Source: Pseudooceanicola atlanticus (GTDB taxonomy: Bacteria; Pseudomonadota; Alphaproteobacteria; Rhodobacterales; Rhodobacteraceae). From it: DNA of 64,000 bases. A program made the position numbers and the translations under genes. Shown piece after piece: positions 37,306-46,749 of this stretch. Under the pieces are notes generated by a model. That model did no database searches, was not told the DNA's origin, and was given only the letters and a program-made list of their open reading frames with translations. Location of the stretch: positions 682,001-746,000 of the forward strand of contig NZ_AQQX01000001.1 in NCBI RefSeq assembly GCF_000768315.1. The letters run 5' to 3'. Numbering within the stretch: position 1 is the stretch's first letter; each line of letters opens with the position of its first letter.

Positions 37306-38249
37306 CCGACATGACCACCGATACCCTGCCCGACGACGCGGGTGACGAGACCGCCCTGCATGGCGGCGCCGAGGAACGGAAGCTGGGCTTCTGGCTGACC
37401 CTTCCGGCCCAGCTGCTGGTGCTCTTCATCGCGCTCTTCCCGATCCTGATGCAGGTCTACATCTCGCTGACGGACTGGTCGCCGCTGGACGGCATCCCCT
37501 GGTACCAGGCCTACGAGCTGTGGATCGGCCTGCTGAACTATGTCGACCTGGCCAATGATCCCCGGTTCTGGTCCGCCATGTGGCGCACCTGCATCGTGAT
37601 GGCGATCTGCGTGCCGGTGCAGTTCTTCCTCGGCCTCGGGCTGGCGATCCTCTTCGTCGACGATTTCCGCGGCAAGCGGGTGCTCTATTCGACGATCCTG
37701 GTGCCGATGATGGTGGTGCCTGCGGTGGCCGGCTACATGTTCTTCATGCTCTTCCAGTCGGGCGGGCCGGTGAACGACATCCTGTCTTTCTTCGCAGGCC
37801 GCCCGGTGACCATCGCCTGGCTGTCCGACCCCGACCTGGCGCTGTTCGCCACCATCGTGTCGGACATCTGGCAATGGACGCCGCTGATGTTCCTGATCCT
37901 TCTGGCTGGCATGGTGTCCGTGCCGCAGGACCAGCAGATGGCCGCCGTCCTTCTGGGCGCGTCCTGGACCCGGCGCTTCTTCACCATCGTGCTGCCACGG
38001 ATGAAGACGATCATCATCATCGCCATCGCGATCCGGGTGATCGAGAATTTCAAGGTCTTCGACAACTTCTACATCATGACCGGCGGCGGCCCGGGCGTCG
38101 CCACCGAAACCATCTCAATCTACATCTACAAGGTCACCCAGCAGGAGCTGATCTGGGGCTATGTCGCGGCCATCGCGCTGGCCATCCTGATCACGCTGTC
38201 CGTCGTCTCGGCCCTGGCCATCAAGAAACTGCGGGGGGCTCAGCAATGA
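37302..38249 (+). CDS. ABC sugar transporter permease (MalF type)
   Basis: A 315-residue permease with six hydrophobic helices and the EAA loop [25 protein letters not shown]. Its N-terminus carries a ~25-residue acidic cytoplasmic tail ([15 protein letters not shown]). The C-terminal half [18 protein letters not shown] is characteristic of MalF-like proteins. It is coupled to both neighbours by start/stop overlaps (37302 and 38246), consistent with stoichiometric production of the complex. Confidence 0.92.
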   Translation: MTDMTTDTLPDDAGDETALHGGAEERKLGFWLTLPAQLLVLFIALFPILMQVYISLTDWSPLDGIPWYQAYELWIGLLNYVDLANDPRFWSAMWRTCIVMAICVPVQFFLGLGLAILFVDDFRGKRVLYSTILVPMMVVPAVAGYMFFMLFQSGGPVNDILSFFAGRPVTIAWLSDPDLALFATIVSDIWQWTPLMFLILLAGMVSVPQDQQMAAVLLGASWTRRFFTIVLPRMKTIIIIAIAIRVIENFKVFDNFYIMTGGGPGVATETISIYIYKVTQQELIWGYVAAIALAILITLSVVSALAIKKLRGAQQ

Positions 38250-39304
38250 CCGAGATCGTGATGCAGAACCTCGGCAAGGATTTCGGTGCCTTCACCGCCC
38301 TGGCCGAGATGGACCTGACGATCGGGTCCGGGGAATTCGTGGCGCTGCTTGGCCCCTCGGGCTGCGGCAAGTCGACCACGATGAACATGATCGCCGGGAT
38401 GCTCGATCCCAGCCACGGGGAAATCCGGTTCGACGGGCGCAACATGAACGGCGTGCCCATGGCCAAACGCGGCGTCGGCTTCGTCTTCCAGAACTACGCG
38501 ATCTTCACCCACATGACGGTGCGCGACAACCTGGCCTACGGGCTGAAATCGCAGGGCGTGGGCCGCGCGGAAACCAACCGCCGCGTCGGTGAGATCGCCG
38601 AGCTGTTGCAGCTGACCCCGATGCTCGACCGCAAGGCGGCAGGGCTGTCGGTGAACATCCTGCAACGCCTCGCCATCGGCCGGTCGGCCGTGGTCGAACC
38701 CGCGATCTTCCTGCTGGACGAACCGCTGTCGAACGTCGATGCGGCCTTCCGCGCCGTCATGCGGGCCGAGCTGAAGTCGCTGCAACGCCAGTTCAAGCAG
38801 ACCATGGTCTACGTCACCCATGACCAGCTTGAGGCGATGACCATGGCCGACCGCATCGCGGTGATGGATCACGGCAAGCTGTTGCAGGTCGGCACCCCGC
38901 TCGAGGTCTACAACCACCCCGCCGACACCTTCGTCGCCCGGTTCATCGGCGCGCCCGGCATGAACCTGCTGAAGGGGCGGATCACCGGGGCCGATACCGG
39001 CCTGGTGGCCGATCTGGGCGCGGCGGGCCATTGCCCGGTCCGCACGGGGCAGGGGGGCGATGTGCTCTTCGGCTTCCGCCCGGAACAGGTCCATCCGGAT
39101 GCGAATGGACCGTTGCAGATGATCGTCACCACCGTCGAACGGATCGGCGCGCGCACCATCCTGCACCTGGCCGCGGGCGACATGACCGCCAAGGCCGTGC
39201 TGGACAGCGAAACGCCCGTGCCGGACCAGGGCCAGCCCTTCCGCTTTGCCCTGGATGCGGACGACGTCCGCCTCTTCGACGCTGAAACCGAAAGGGCGCT
39301 CTGA
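38246..39304 (+). CDS. ABC transporter ATPase with degenerate signature motif
   Basis: A 352-residue UgpC/MalK-like ATPase with a C-terminal OB-type regulatory domain. Walker A GPSGCGKS (36-43), Q-loop FVFQN, Walker B FLLDEP with catalytic Glu159 and the switch His192 (VTHDQ) are intact. The signature is LSVNI (134-138) where nearly all relatives have LSGGQ, followed by LQRLAIGRS in place of QQRVAIARA. With the second ATPase (next gene) it should form a heterodimer whose only canonical site pairs this protein's Walker motifs with the partner's LSGGE. TGATG overlap with that gene. Confidence 0.9.
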   Translation: MTEIVMQNLGKDFGAFTALAEMDLTIGSGEFVALLGPSGCGKSTTMNMIAGMLDPSHGEIRFDGRNMNGVPMAKRGVGFVFQNYAIFTHMTVRDNLAYGLKSQGVGRAETNRRVGEIAELLQLTPMLDRKAAGLSVNILQRLAIGRSAVVEPAIFLLDEPLSNVDAAFRAVMRAELKSLQRQFKQTMVYVTHDQLEAMTMADRIAVMDHGKLLQVGTPLEVYNHPADTFVARFIGAPGMNLLKGRITGADTGLVADLGAAGHCPVRTGQGGDVLFGFRPEQVHPDANGPLQMIVTTVERIGARTILHLAAGDMTAKAVLDSETPVPDQGQPFRFALDADDVRLFDAETERAL

Positions 39305-40320
39305 TGGCCTCGATTTCCTTCCGCAACGTGACCAAGCGGTTCGGCGATATCGTCGCCGTGGATGACGTGTCGCTCGATATCCGCGACAACGCCTTCTTCT
39401 GCCTCTTCGGGCCGCCGCTGTCGGGCAAGTCCACGATCCTCAAGCTGATCCTCGGGCTGGAACAGCCGGACGAGGGCGAGATCCTGATCGACGGCCGCCC
39501 CGTCACCCATGTCAGCCCCGCGAAACGCAACGTGGCCATGGTGTTCCAGAACCTCGCGCTGTTTCCGCACATGTCGGCGCTGGACAATGTCCGCTTCCCG
39601 CTGGTGGAACGGCGCGAGGACCCGGCCAGGATCGCCGCCCGCGTCGCCGAGGTCAGCGAGAAACTTCATATCGGGCACATCCTGCACAAACCGCCGGCGC
39701 AGCTGTCGGGCGGGGAACGCCAGCGCGTCGCCATCGCCCGTGCGCTGGTGCGCGACCCGGTGGCCTACCTGATGGACGACCCGATCAGCGCGCTCGACGC
39801 ACGCCTGCGCGAGGAAACCCGCGTCGAACTGCGCCGCATCCAGCGCGAGATGGGCAAGACGCTGGTCTACGTGACCCATGACCAGGAAGAGGCGATGTCC
39901 GTCGCCGATGGCATGGCGGTGTTCGAGAACGGCAAGGTCCGCCAGACCGGCACGCCCGAAGACCTCTATCGCAGCCCGAATTCCACCTACGTGGCGGGCA
40001 TGCTGGGCTCGCCCGCGATGAATGTCGTGCCGATGGGGCTGGCCCCCAGGATGCAGGTCGGGACCGCGCCCGACCGGGCCGAAAGCCTCGGGGTCCGCCC
40101 GGAAAACCTGCGCGTCGGCGAGGGCGATATGGCCGAGATCGTGGAGGTCGAACCGCTGGGAGGCTTCACCACACTGGGCCTGACTTTCGAGGGGACGGAC
40201 CTGCGCGCCACGCTGCGCGGACAGCCGAAATTCACCGCCGGCCAGAAGGTGGGCCTGACCGTCGATTCCGGACGGGCCCATTTTTTCGATGCCGGAGGCG
40301 CCGCAATCGCGGCACATTGA
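39304..40320 (+). CDS. ABC transporter ATPase with Glu-to-Asp change in Walker B
   Basis: A 338-residue UgpC/MalK-like ATPase. Walker A is GPPLSGKS (36-43), the signature LSGGE (134-138) is intact and the switch His is in VTHDQEEAM. Walker B reads YLMDDP, so the general-base Glu at position 159 is Asp. The change lies at the same alignment position as the intact Glu of the first ATPase. In a heterodimer this defect falls in the same composite site as the partner's LSVNI signature. The C-terminal domain (about 240-338) is the MalK-type regulatory barrel. Confidence 0.9.
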   Translation: MASISFRNVTKRFGDIVAVDDVSLDIRDNAFFCLFGPPLSGKSTILKLILGLEQPDEGEILIDGRPVTHVSPAKRNVAMVFQNLALFPHMSALDNVRFPLVERREDPARIAARVAEVSEKLHIGHILHKPPAQLSGGERQRVAIARALVRDPVAYLMDDPISALDARLREETRVELRRIQREMGKTLVYVTHDQEEAMSVADGMAVFENGKVRQTGTPEDLYRSPNSTYVAGMLGSPAMNVVPMGLAPRMQVGTAPDRAESLGVRPENLRVGEGDMAEIVEVEPLGGFTTLGLTFEGTDLRATLRGQPKFTAGQKVGLTVDSGRAHFFDAGGAAIAAH

Positions 40321-40342
40321 AGACAGGGAGAGGGAGGAGACA

Positions 40343-41428
40343 ATGAAAGATTTTGCCTACAGGCCGGATCCGGAGGTCCGGGTCCGCAAGTACAGGATCG
40401 GGGCCATCGGCGCCGGCATGATCATGGCCGATTGCCATCTGGCCGCCTATGCAGAGGCCGGGTTCCCGGTCCATGCCATCGCGTCGCGCACCAGGGCCAA
40501 CGCGCAATCGGTCGCGGATCGCTGGAACATCGGCACCGTGCACGACACGCCCGAGGCGCTGATCGACGACCCGGAGGTCGAGATCGTGGATATCGCCTAT
40601 CCGCCCGACCAGCAGCCCGCGCTGATCCGCAAGGCCCTGGCCGCGCCGCACGTCAAGGCCGTGCTGGCCCAGAAACCGCTGGCCCTGTCGCTGGACGAGG
40701 CCCGCGCCCTCAGGGACGAGGCGAAGGCGGCGGGCAAGCCGCTCAGCGTGAACCAGAACATGCGCTACGACCAATCGATGCAGGTGCTCAAGCAGATCCT
40801 CGATCGCGGTGCCCTGGGCGATCCGGTCTTTGCCCAGATCGACATGCACGCGATCCCGCATTGGCAGGGCTTCCTGGAAGGCTATGACCGCCTGACCCTG
40901 TCCAACATGTCGGTGCACCACCTCGATGCGCTGCGGTTCCTGTTTGGTGACCCGGAGGAGGTGACAAGCCTCACCCGCACCGATCCGCGCACCCAGTTCG
41001 ACCATTCCGACGGGATCGTCATCACCACGATGCGCTTCCCCTCCGGCCTCATGGCGCTCAGCACCGAGGACGTCTGGTCCGGCCCGCGCGAGGAGGGCTA
41101 CGAGGACGATCAGCACATCACCTGGCGGGTCGAGGGCACCAAGGGTGTCGCCAAGGGCACGATCGGCTGGCCGACCGGTGCGGCGTCGACCCTGTCCTAC
41201 AACTCGACCGAGGAAACCGGGGGCAAGTGGGTCACGCCCGAATGGGACACGATGTGGTTCCCGCATGCCTTCATCGGCGTGATGGAGCAGCTCCAGCACG
41301 CCATCGACACCGGCACGGAGCCGGTTCTGAACGTGGCCGACAACGTGCGCACCATGGCGCTTGTCGAGACCGCCTACCAATCCATCGAAGAGGGCCGGAC
41401 CGTCCGGCTCGACCTGACAAAAGACTAA
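40343..41428 (+). CDS. Gfo/Idh/MocA family oxidoreductase
   Basis: A 361-residue NAD(P)-dependent sugar or polyol dehydrogenase. The Rossmann motif is IGAIGAGMIMADCHLAAYAE, the family EKP motif appears as AQKPLALSLDEA with the catalytic Lys, and the C-terminal alpha/beta domain includes NMSVHHLDALRFLFG with the conserved His. Candidate reactions are oxidation at C1 or C2/C3 of an aldose, inositol or sugar acid. It starts the catabolic part of the operon, 22 bp after the ATPase genes, with an AGGGAGGAGA ribosome binding site. Confidence 0.9.
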   Translation: MKDFAYRPDPEVRVRKYRIGAIGAGMIMADCHLAAYAEAGFPVHAIASRTRANAQSVADRWNIGTVHDTPEALIDDPEVEIVDIAYPPDQQPALIRKALAAPHVKAVLAQKPLALSLDEARALRDEAKAAGKPLSVNQNMRYDQSMQVLKQILDRGALGDPVFAQIDMHAIPHWQGFLEGYDRLTLSNMSVHHLDALRFLFGDPEEVTSLTRTDPRTQFDHSDGIVITTMRFPSGLMALSTEDVWSGPREEGYEDDQHITWRVEGTKGVAKGTIGWPTGAASTLSYNSTEETGGKWVTPEWDTMWFPHAFIGVMEQLQHAIDTGTEPVLNVADNVRTMALVETAYQSIEEGRTVRLDLTKD

Positions 41429-41444
41429 AGGGAGGACATTCACC

Positions 41445-42359
41445 ATGATGCCAGTCGGAATTTTCTCGGGATATTTCCCGTACGACCTCAAGAAGACCTG
41501 CGAGACGATCAAGGGTCACGGCTTTTCCACCGTGCAGCTGGACCTGCATTTCAAGGATATCGACGTCAGCGAAGGGCAGATGACGCCTGACAAGTGCCGG
41601 ACCATCCGCGACACGTTCCGCGACTATAACCTGCCGATCTGTGCGATCTCGGGCTACACCAACATCGTGCATCCCGATGCGGGCACCCGCAAGGAACGCC
41701 TGGCGCGGCTGAAGGAACTGATCGCGCATGCACAATACCTCGGCACGCCCTACGTGATCTCGGAAACGGGCACGTTCGATACCGAATCCGACTGGGTCCA
41801 CCATCCCAAGAACAAGACCGAAGAGGGCTGGGAAGACTGCCGCAACGTGATCGCCGACCTCGCCCAGTTCGCCTATGACCACGGCTCGGTCTTCCTGCTG
41901 GAAACCTACGTCAACAACGTCGTGGGCAGCGTCGAGGAAACCCTGCGCATGTTCGCAGAGGTCGACCACCCGGGCCTTGGCCTGCTGATGGACCCGACCA
42001 ACTACTTCGAATCCCACAATATCGACGACATGGATCGCATCCTGAACCACGTCTTCGATGCCCTGTCGGACAAGATCTGCATTGCCCATGCCAAGGACGT
42101 GAAACGCTCCGGCGACGACAAGGCCGAAAAGCACGCCGATATCGGCGATGACAGCGCCGCCGAAAGCCACACCTTCCGCGGTGTCGGCGAGATCGAGCTG
42201 CCGGCCCCGGGTCTGGGAGAGCTGAACTATGATCTCTACTTCCAGCGCCTTGCGAAGAAGCACCCCAACATCCCGATGATCATCGAGCATCTGGATGAAT
42301 CGGACGTGCCGCGCGCCAAGAAGTTCATCGACGAGAAGATGCGCGCCAACGGCTGCTGA
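41445..42359 (+). CDS. Sugar phosphate isomerase/epimerase (AP endonuclease 2-like TIM barrel)
   Basis: A 304-residue xylose-isomerase-like TIM barrel. Metal-binding residues appear in the expected places: Glu in VISETGTFD, Glu in FLLETYVNN, Asp in LLMDPTNYF, His in CIAHAKDVKR and Glu in MIIEHLDESD. Members act as epimerases, isomerases or dehydratases on sugars and inosose. It is probably the partner of the upstream Gfo/Idh/MocA enzyme, a common pairing in polyol and inositol catabolism. The specific reaction is unknown. Confidence 0.87.
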   Translation: MMPVGIFSGYFPYDLKKTCETIKGHGFSTVQLDLHFKDIDVSEGQMTPDKCRTIRDTFRDYNLPICAISGYTNIVHPDAGTRKERLARLKELIAHAQYLGTPYVISETGTFDTESDWVHHPKNKTEEGWEDCRNVIADLAQFAYDHGSVFLLETYVNNVVGSVEETLRMFAEVDHPGLGLLMDPTNYFESHNIDDMDRILNHVFDALSDKICIAHAKDVKRSGDDKAEKHADIGDDSAAESHTFRGVGEIELPAPGLGELNYDLYFQRLAKKHPNIPMIIEHLDESDVPRAKKFIDEKMRANGC

Positions 42360-42452
42360 GCACAATCGGCGGGCCGGCTGATCCCGGCCCGCCACCCCAA
42401 GTTTCGGACAAGAAAAAGGCGCCCCGGACCCGCGGCGGCGAACGGAGAAGTC

Positions 42453-43631
42453 ATGGTCAAGCTTTACGGCAAGAACCTGAACAGGGCAGAGGCAGAGGCC
42501 CTCAGCGGCTCGCTCGGCCACGCGGCGGGCGTCCGGTTGATGACGCTGGGCGACGGGCTGGAACGCGGCATCCGCATGCTGGAATTCCGCACCGGCTCGG
42601 GCCTGCGGTTCACCGTTCTGGTCGACCGCGCAATGGATATCGCCGATTGCGAACATAACGGCCGGGCCATCGGCTGGCATTCTCCCGCAGGGTTCCGCCA
42701 TCCCTCCCTGCACGATTACGAAGGCGAGGGCGGCCTGGGCTGGATGCGCAGCTTTTCCGGCCTGATGATCACCTGCGGGCTGGATCATATCCTCTTCATG
42801 CACGAGGCCGAGACGCCGGAATATGTCTACGGCCCCCGCCAGACCGCCAAGCATTCCCTGCATGGCCGCGTCGGCACCATTCCCGCCCGGCTCACCGGCT
42901 ATGGCGAGGCATGGGACGGCGACACCTGCACCCTCTGGGCCGAAGGCGTGGTGACCCAGGGCACCGTCTTTGGCGAACACCTGGAGCTGCACCGCCGGAT
43001 CGAGGTCGAGGTCGGCAGCGACGACATCCGCCTGACCGACCGCGTGGTGAACCGCGGCTTCTATGCCACCCCGCACATGTATTGCTATCACATCAATGTC
43101 GGCCACCCGGTGGTCGAGGACGGCGCGCGCTACCTTGCTCCGATCCGCGACGTGGTCTGGGCCGCGCATGAGGGCGAATACCGCAAACAGGGCGTCGGCT
43201 ACCGCGCCATCCCGGCGCCGCAGATGGGGTTCCACGAACAGGTCTGGCAGCACGAAATGGCCGCCGACACCGAGGGTCAGGTGCCCGTCGCGCTGGTCAA
43301 TGACCGGCTGGGGCTGGGCTTCATGGTCACCACGCGCAAGGACCAGTTCCCCTGCATGTACGAGTGGCAGAACCTTCAAGCCGGGCAATATGCGTTCGGT
43401 ATCGAACCCTCGACCAACCATGTCACCGGCAATGGCGGCGCCCGCGAGCGCGGCGAACTGATCCGCCTGAGCCATGGCGAGGAACGCCGCTACGACACCA
43501 CCTTCACCATCCTGCCCGACGCCGCCGCCATCGCCGCGGCCGAGGACCGGATCACCGCCATCGCCGCCCAGCCGGACGAGGATTATCCCGCGCCCTCGGG
43601 CCAGTACCTTCCGATCGGAGGCTGCTCATGA
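42453..43631 (+). CDS. DUF4432 aldose-1-epimerase-like protein
   Basis: A 392-residue protein of the galactose-mutarotase-like beta-sandwich superfamily, DUF4432 type. Segments TVLVDRAMDIADCEHNGRAI, ITCGLDHILFMHEAE, SLHGRVGTIPA and YCYHINVGHPVV carry the conserved His/Asp pattern of the family. It probably interconverts anomers or epimers of the transported carbohydrate. Its stop overlaps the SDR start by ATGA. The start at 42453 is preceded by ACGGAGAAG. Confidence 0.85.
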   Translation: MVKLYGKNLNRAEAEALSGSLGHAAGVRLMTLGDGLERGIRMLEFRTGSGLRFTVLVDRAMDIADCEHNGRAIGWHSPAGFRHPSLHDYEGEGGLGWMRSFSGLMITCGLDHILFMHEAETPEYVYGPRQTAKHSLHGRVGTIPARLTGYGEAWDGDTCTLWAEGVVTQGTVFGEHLELHRRIEVEVGSDDIRLTDRVVNRGFYATPHMYCYHINVGHPVVEDGARYLAPIRDVVWAAHEGEYRKQGVGYRAIPAPQMGFHEQVWQHEMAADTEGQVPVALVNDRLGLGFMVTTRKDQFPCMYEWQNLQAGQYAFGIEPSTNHVTGNGGARERGELIRLSHGEERRYDTTFTILPDAAAIAAAEDRITAIAAQPDEDYPAPSGQYLPIGGCS

Positions 43632-44437
43632 ACCGCGTATCACCGATGACAGGCGGGGCCGCACAGGGCCAAGGGGCACAGGGGCAGGGGGCGCTGGCCG
43701 GACGCCGGGTGCTCTATACCGGGGCCTCGGGGGGGCTGGGCCACCAGACCACGCTCGACATGCTGGACGCCGGGGCCGAGGTCTTTGCCCTCGACCGCGA
43801 CCAGTCCAAGAACGAAAGCCTGCTGGCCGACACACCCGACGATGTCGCCGCCCGGCTGCACCTGCTGGAAATGGACCTGACCGACCAGGACGCGCTGACC
43901 GCGAAACTGGCCCAGATCACGGACAACAAACCGCTCGACGTGGTCATCAACAACGCCGCCATCTATCCGTCGAAACCCTTCGAGGATTTCACGATGGAAG
44001 AGCTCCGCCTGGTCCACCAGGTCAACGTGGAGGCCGCGCTGATCTGCACCCGCGCCGCGCTTCCCGGCATGCGGGATCAGGGCTGGGGCCGGATCATCAA
44101 CGTGACCTCGATCACCCTGACCGGCGGCTGGGAAAACCTGGCGCCTTACGTGCAATCCAAGGGATCCCTGCTGGGCCTGACCCGGGCATGGGCGCGCGAG
44201 TTCGGCAAGTGGGGTATCACCTGCAACGCCATCGCGCCCGGGGCCTTTCCCACGGATGCCGAAAAGATCCATCCGGATCCGGATGGGTATCGGAAATTCG
44301 TGCTCGATCACCAGGCGGTCAAGCGGCGCGGGACGCCGCATGACATCGCCGCCGCCATCCTGTTCCTCGCCTCCGACGGGGCCGGTTTCATCACCGGCCA
44401 GAACCTGGCCGTCGATGGCGGCTGGAACATGACCTGA
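43628..44437 (+). CDS. Short-chain dehydrogenase/reductase of the sugar locus
   Basis: A 269-residue classical SDR. Seen are VLYTGASGGLGHQTT (cofactor loop), VVINNAAIYPS, a catalytic Ser/Thr in NVTSITLTGG, Tyr-x3-Lys in YVQSKGSLLGLTRAW and a C-terminal GQNLAVDGGWNM. It resembles gluconate 5-dehydrogenase and sugar-acid SDRs, so oxidation of a sugar or keto-acid hydroxyl is likely. The N-terminal ~25 residues contain a small Gln-Gly repeat (AQGQGAQGQGAL) from a duplicated GGGGCACAGG-type word. It overlaps the upstream gene by ATGA. Confidence 0.88.
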   Translation: MNRVSPMTGGAAQGQGAQGQGALAGRRVLYTGASGGLGHQTTLDMLDAGAEVFALDRDQSKNESLLADTPDDVAARLHLLEMDLTDQDALTAKLAQITDNKPLDVVINNAAIYPSKPFEDFTMEELRLVHQVNVEAALICTRAALPGMRDQGWGRIINVTSITLTGGWENLAPYVQSKGSLLGLTRAWAREFGKWGITCNAIAPGAFPTDAEKIHPDPDGYRKFVLDHQAVKRRGTPHDIAAAILFLASDGAGFITGQNLAVDGGWNMT

Positions 44438-44461
44438 CACCCTCAACCCTGGAACGCATCA

Positions 44462-45655
44462 ATGGGAATTCTCGACGGCTATACCGTACTCGACTGCTCC
44501 ATCGCCATGGCCGGGCCCTTCGCGGCGCAGCGCCTGGGCGACCTGGGCGCCGACGTCATCAAGGTCGAACCGATCGCCGGTGAATGGCAGCGCCACGCGC
44601 CCGCCGGCGGCATCACCGGCAACAGGATCAACGTGTCCTTCCTGTCGCTCAACCGGAACAAGCGCTCGCTCGCGGTGGACCTGAAATCCGATGCCGGGCA
44701 GGCGGTCATCCGGAAGCTGGTGGAGAAGGCCGATGTCTTCATCCAGAACTACCGCGCCGGGGTCGCCGGCCGGCTGGGCGTGGATTACGACACGCTGTCG
44801 GCGATCAATCCCGGCCTCGTCTACGTGTCCATGACCGGCTATGGCGAGGACGGTCCCCACGCGCAGCGCCCCGGCCAGGACCTGCTGTTGCAGGCCATGT
44901 CGGGCGCCATGATGTCCACCGGCCGCGCCGGCGAACCGCCCCAGGCCGCCGGGCAATACCTGGTCGATGCCGTCACCGCCTACACCGCGTTCGAGGGCGC
45001 GCTGGCCGCGCTCCTGCACCGCGAACGCACCGGCGAGGGCCAGAAGGTCGAGGTCAACATGCTCGACGCGATCACCACGCTGCAGATGCAGGAATTGTCG
45101 GTCTTCACCGTGGGCGGCAAGCCGCAGGAACGCTCGGCCGAGCCGCACGCCCATGTCTATATCCGGGCGCCCTACGGCACCTTCGCGACCACCGACGGCT
45201 ATATCGCGCTGGCCATGCCGAACTTCCCGGGCCTTGCCCGCGCGCTCGACGCACCCGCGCTGGCAGACCTCGACGAAACCACCGCGGGCTGGGACGACCG
45301 CGACGCCACATTCGCCGCCGTACGGGACGCCATCGCGAAATTCTCCACCGCCGATTGCCTGTCGCGGCTCGAGGCCGAGGGCATCTGGGCCGGGCCGGTC
45401 TACGGCTATGCCGACCTCGTCGCGGATCCGCAGATCGCCCATAACGGCACCTTCATCGAATACGACCACCCGACCGAAGGCCACGTGAAGACCCCCGGCT
45501 TCCCCATCCGCTTCTCCCGCAGCCCGGCCGAACTGCGCCGCGGTGCCCCCCTGACCGGCGAACATACCGACGAGGTGCTGCGCGCCGCCGGGTTCTCCGA
45601 CGCCGAGATTGCCGAGATGGAAGGCGCCGGCGCCATCGCGCGGGGCACGGAATGA
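44462..45655 (+). CDS. CaiB/BaiF CoA-transferase family III
   Basis: A 397-residue family III CoA-transferase. The N-terminal Rossmann part is VLDCSIAMAGPFAAQRLGDLGADVIKVEP, the middle contains RPGQDLLLQAMSG, and Asp169 in GQYLVDAVTAY aligns with the catalytic Asp that forms the aspartyl-CoA thioester in formyl-CoA transferase. LLHRERTGEGQKVEVNML is another family block. The expected role is moving CoA between carboxylic acids. Such an enzyme is unusual in a pentose or sugar-acid operon and, with the crotonase two genes on, suggests a CoA-ester intermediate. Confidence 0.93.
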   Translation: MGILDGYTVLDCSIAMAGPFAAQRLGDLGADVIKVEPIAGEWQRHAPAGGITGNRINVSFLSLNRNKRSLAVDLKSDAGQAVIRKLVEKADVFIQNYRAGVAGRLGVDYDTLSAINPGLVYVSMTGYGEDGPHAQRPGQDLLLQAMSGAMMSTGRAGEPPQAAGQYLVDAVTAYTAFEGALAALLHRERTGEGQKVEVNMLDAITTLQMQELSVFTVGGKPQERSAEPHAHVYIRAPYGTFATTDGYIALAMPNFPGLARALDAPALADLDETTAGWDDRDATFAAVRDAIAKFSTADCLSRLEAEGIWAGPVYGYADLVADPQIAHNGTFIEYDHPTEGHVKTPGFPIRFSRSPAELRRGAPLTGEHTDEVLRAAGFSDAEIAEMEGAGAIARGTE

Positions 45656-46749
45656 GCTATCGCGGTCTGACATGGGATCACCCCCGCGGCCTGAACGCCC
45701 TGGCCGCCGCACAAGGCCCCGTCACATGGGAGGTCCAGCCCCTTGAAGGCTTCGAATCCGCCCCCATTGCCGACCTTTGTGCCGAATACGACCTCGTCGT
45801 GCTCGACCATCCGCATCTGGGCGAGGCGCTGGCCCATGATTGCCTGACCCCGCTGGACCAGGTTTTCGCCGCTGATGATCTGGCCCGCATTGCCGACGGT
45901 GCCATCGGCCCGGCCTATTCCAGCTATGCCATGGCGGGCCGCCAATGGGCGCTGCCGCTGGATGCGGCGACACAGGTCATGGCCCTGCGCCCCGACCTGG
46001 CTGAAACCCCGCCCACCAGCTGGGCCGAGGTCGAGACCCTGTCGCAACAGGGCGGCGTCGCGCTGTCGCTTGCGGGGCCCCATGCGGCGCTGTCCTTCCT
46101 GTCGGTCTGTGCCGCGTTGGATGACGCCCTCGACATGCGCGACGGTGGCTGGCCCGCCGATGGCATCGCCGAACGGGCCTATGACATCCTCGCGCCCCTC
46201 GCCGCGCGCACGCCCGCGCACACGAAGACGCTCAACCCGATCGGGCTGCTCGACCTGATGGGCCGCGCCGACGACATCCGCCTGATCCCGCTGGTCTACG
46301 GCTACGTCAACTACACCCGCGCGTCCCGTCCCGTGGCCTTCCAGGACGCGCCGCGCGCGGGTGGGCGGCCCGGATCGATCCTCGGCGGCACCGGCATCTG
46401 CGTGTCGCGCCGGGCGCAGGTCGACGACACGCTGCGCGATCACCTGCTCTGGCTCATGTCCGACGCGACACAGCGCGGCTTCATCCCCGATCACGACGGC
46501 CAGCCCGGCCTGCGGTCCGCCTGGGCCGACCCGAAGGTCAACGCCGCCTGGGGGAATTTCTACAGCCAGACCGCCGCCACGCTGGAGGCCGCCGCGATCC
46601 GCCCCCGCCATGACGGCTACATCGCCCTGCAAACCCGCGCCTCGGCCTACCTGCGCGACGCCTTCGACGCGCGCACACCGGCACCCCAGGCCGCGCGCAG
46701 ACTGCGCGACATGTTCGAGGCCAGCCAACCCGAAAGGACCACAGCATGA
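45652..46749 (+). CDS. Substrate-binding-protein-like protein without signal peptide
   Basis: A 365-residue protein with the look of an extracellular solute-binding protein: YDLVVLDHPHLGEALAHDCL, YAMAGRQWALPLDAATQVMA, TSWAEVETL, a Gly-rich GRPGSILGGTGICVS and a C-terminal LRSAWADPKVNAAW. The N-terminus MSYRGLTWDHPRGLNAL starts directly with the first beta strand and has no Sec, Tat or lipoprotein signal. It should therefore stay in the cytoplasm. Its start overlaps the CoA-transferase stop (ATGA) and its end overlaps the crotonase start, so it is made with these two enzymes. A sensing, chaperoning or enzyme-accessory role is possible; no function is established by the sequence. Confidence 0.75.
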   Translation: MSYRGLTWDHPRGLNALAAAQGPVTWEVQPLEGFESAPIADLCAEYDLVVLDHPHLGEALAHDCLTPLDQVFAADDLARIADGAIGPAYSSYAMAGRQWALPLDAATQVMALRPDLAETPPTSWAEVETLSQQGGVALSLAGPHAALSFLSVCAALDDALDMRDGGWPADGIAERAYDILAPLAARTPAHTKTLNPIGLLDLMGRADDIRLIPLVYGYVNYTRASRPVAFQDAPRAGGRPGSILGGTGICVSRRAQVDDTLRDHLLWLMSDATQRGFIPDHDGQPGLRSAWADPKVNAAWGNFYSQTAATLEAAAIRPRHDGYIALQTRASAYLRDAFDARTPAPQAARRLRDMFEASQPERTTA

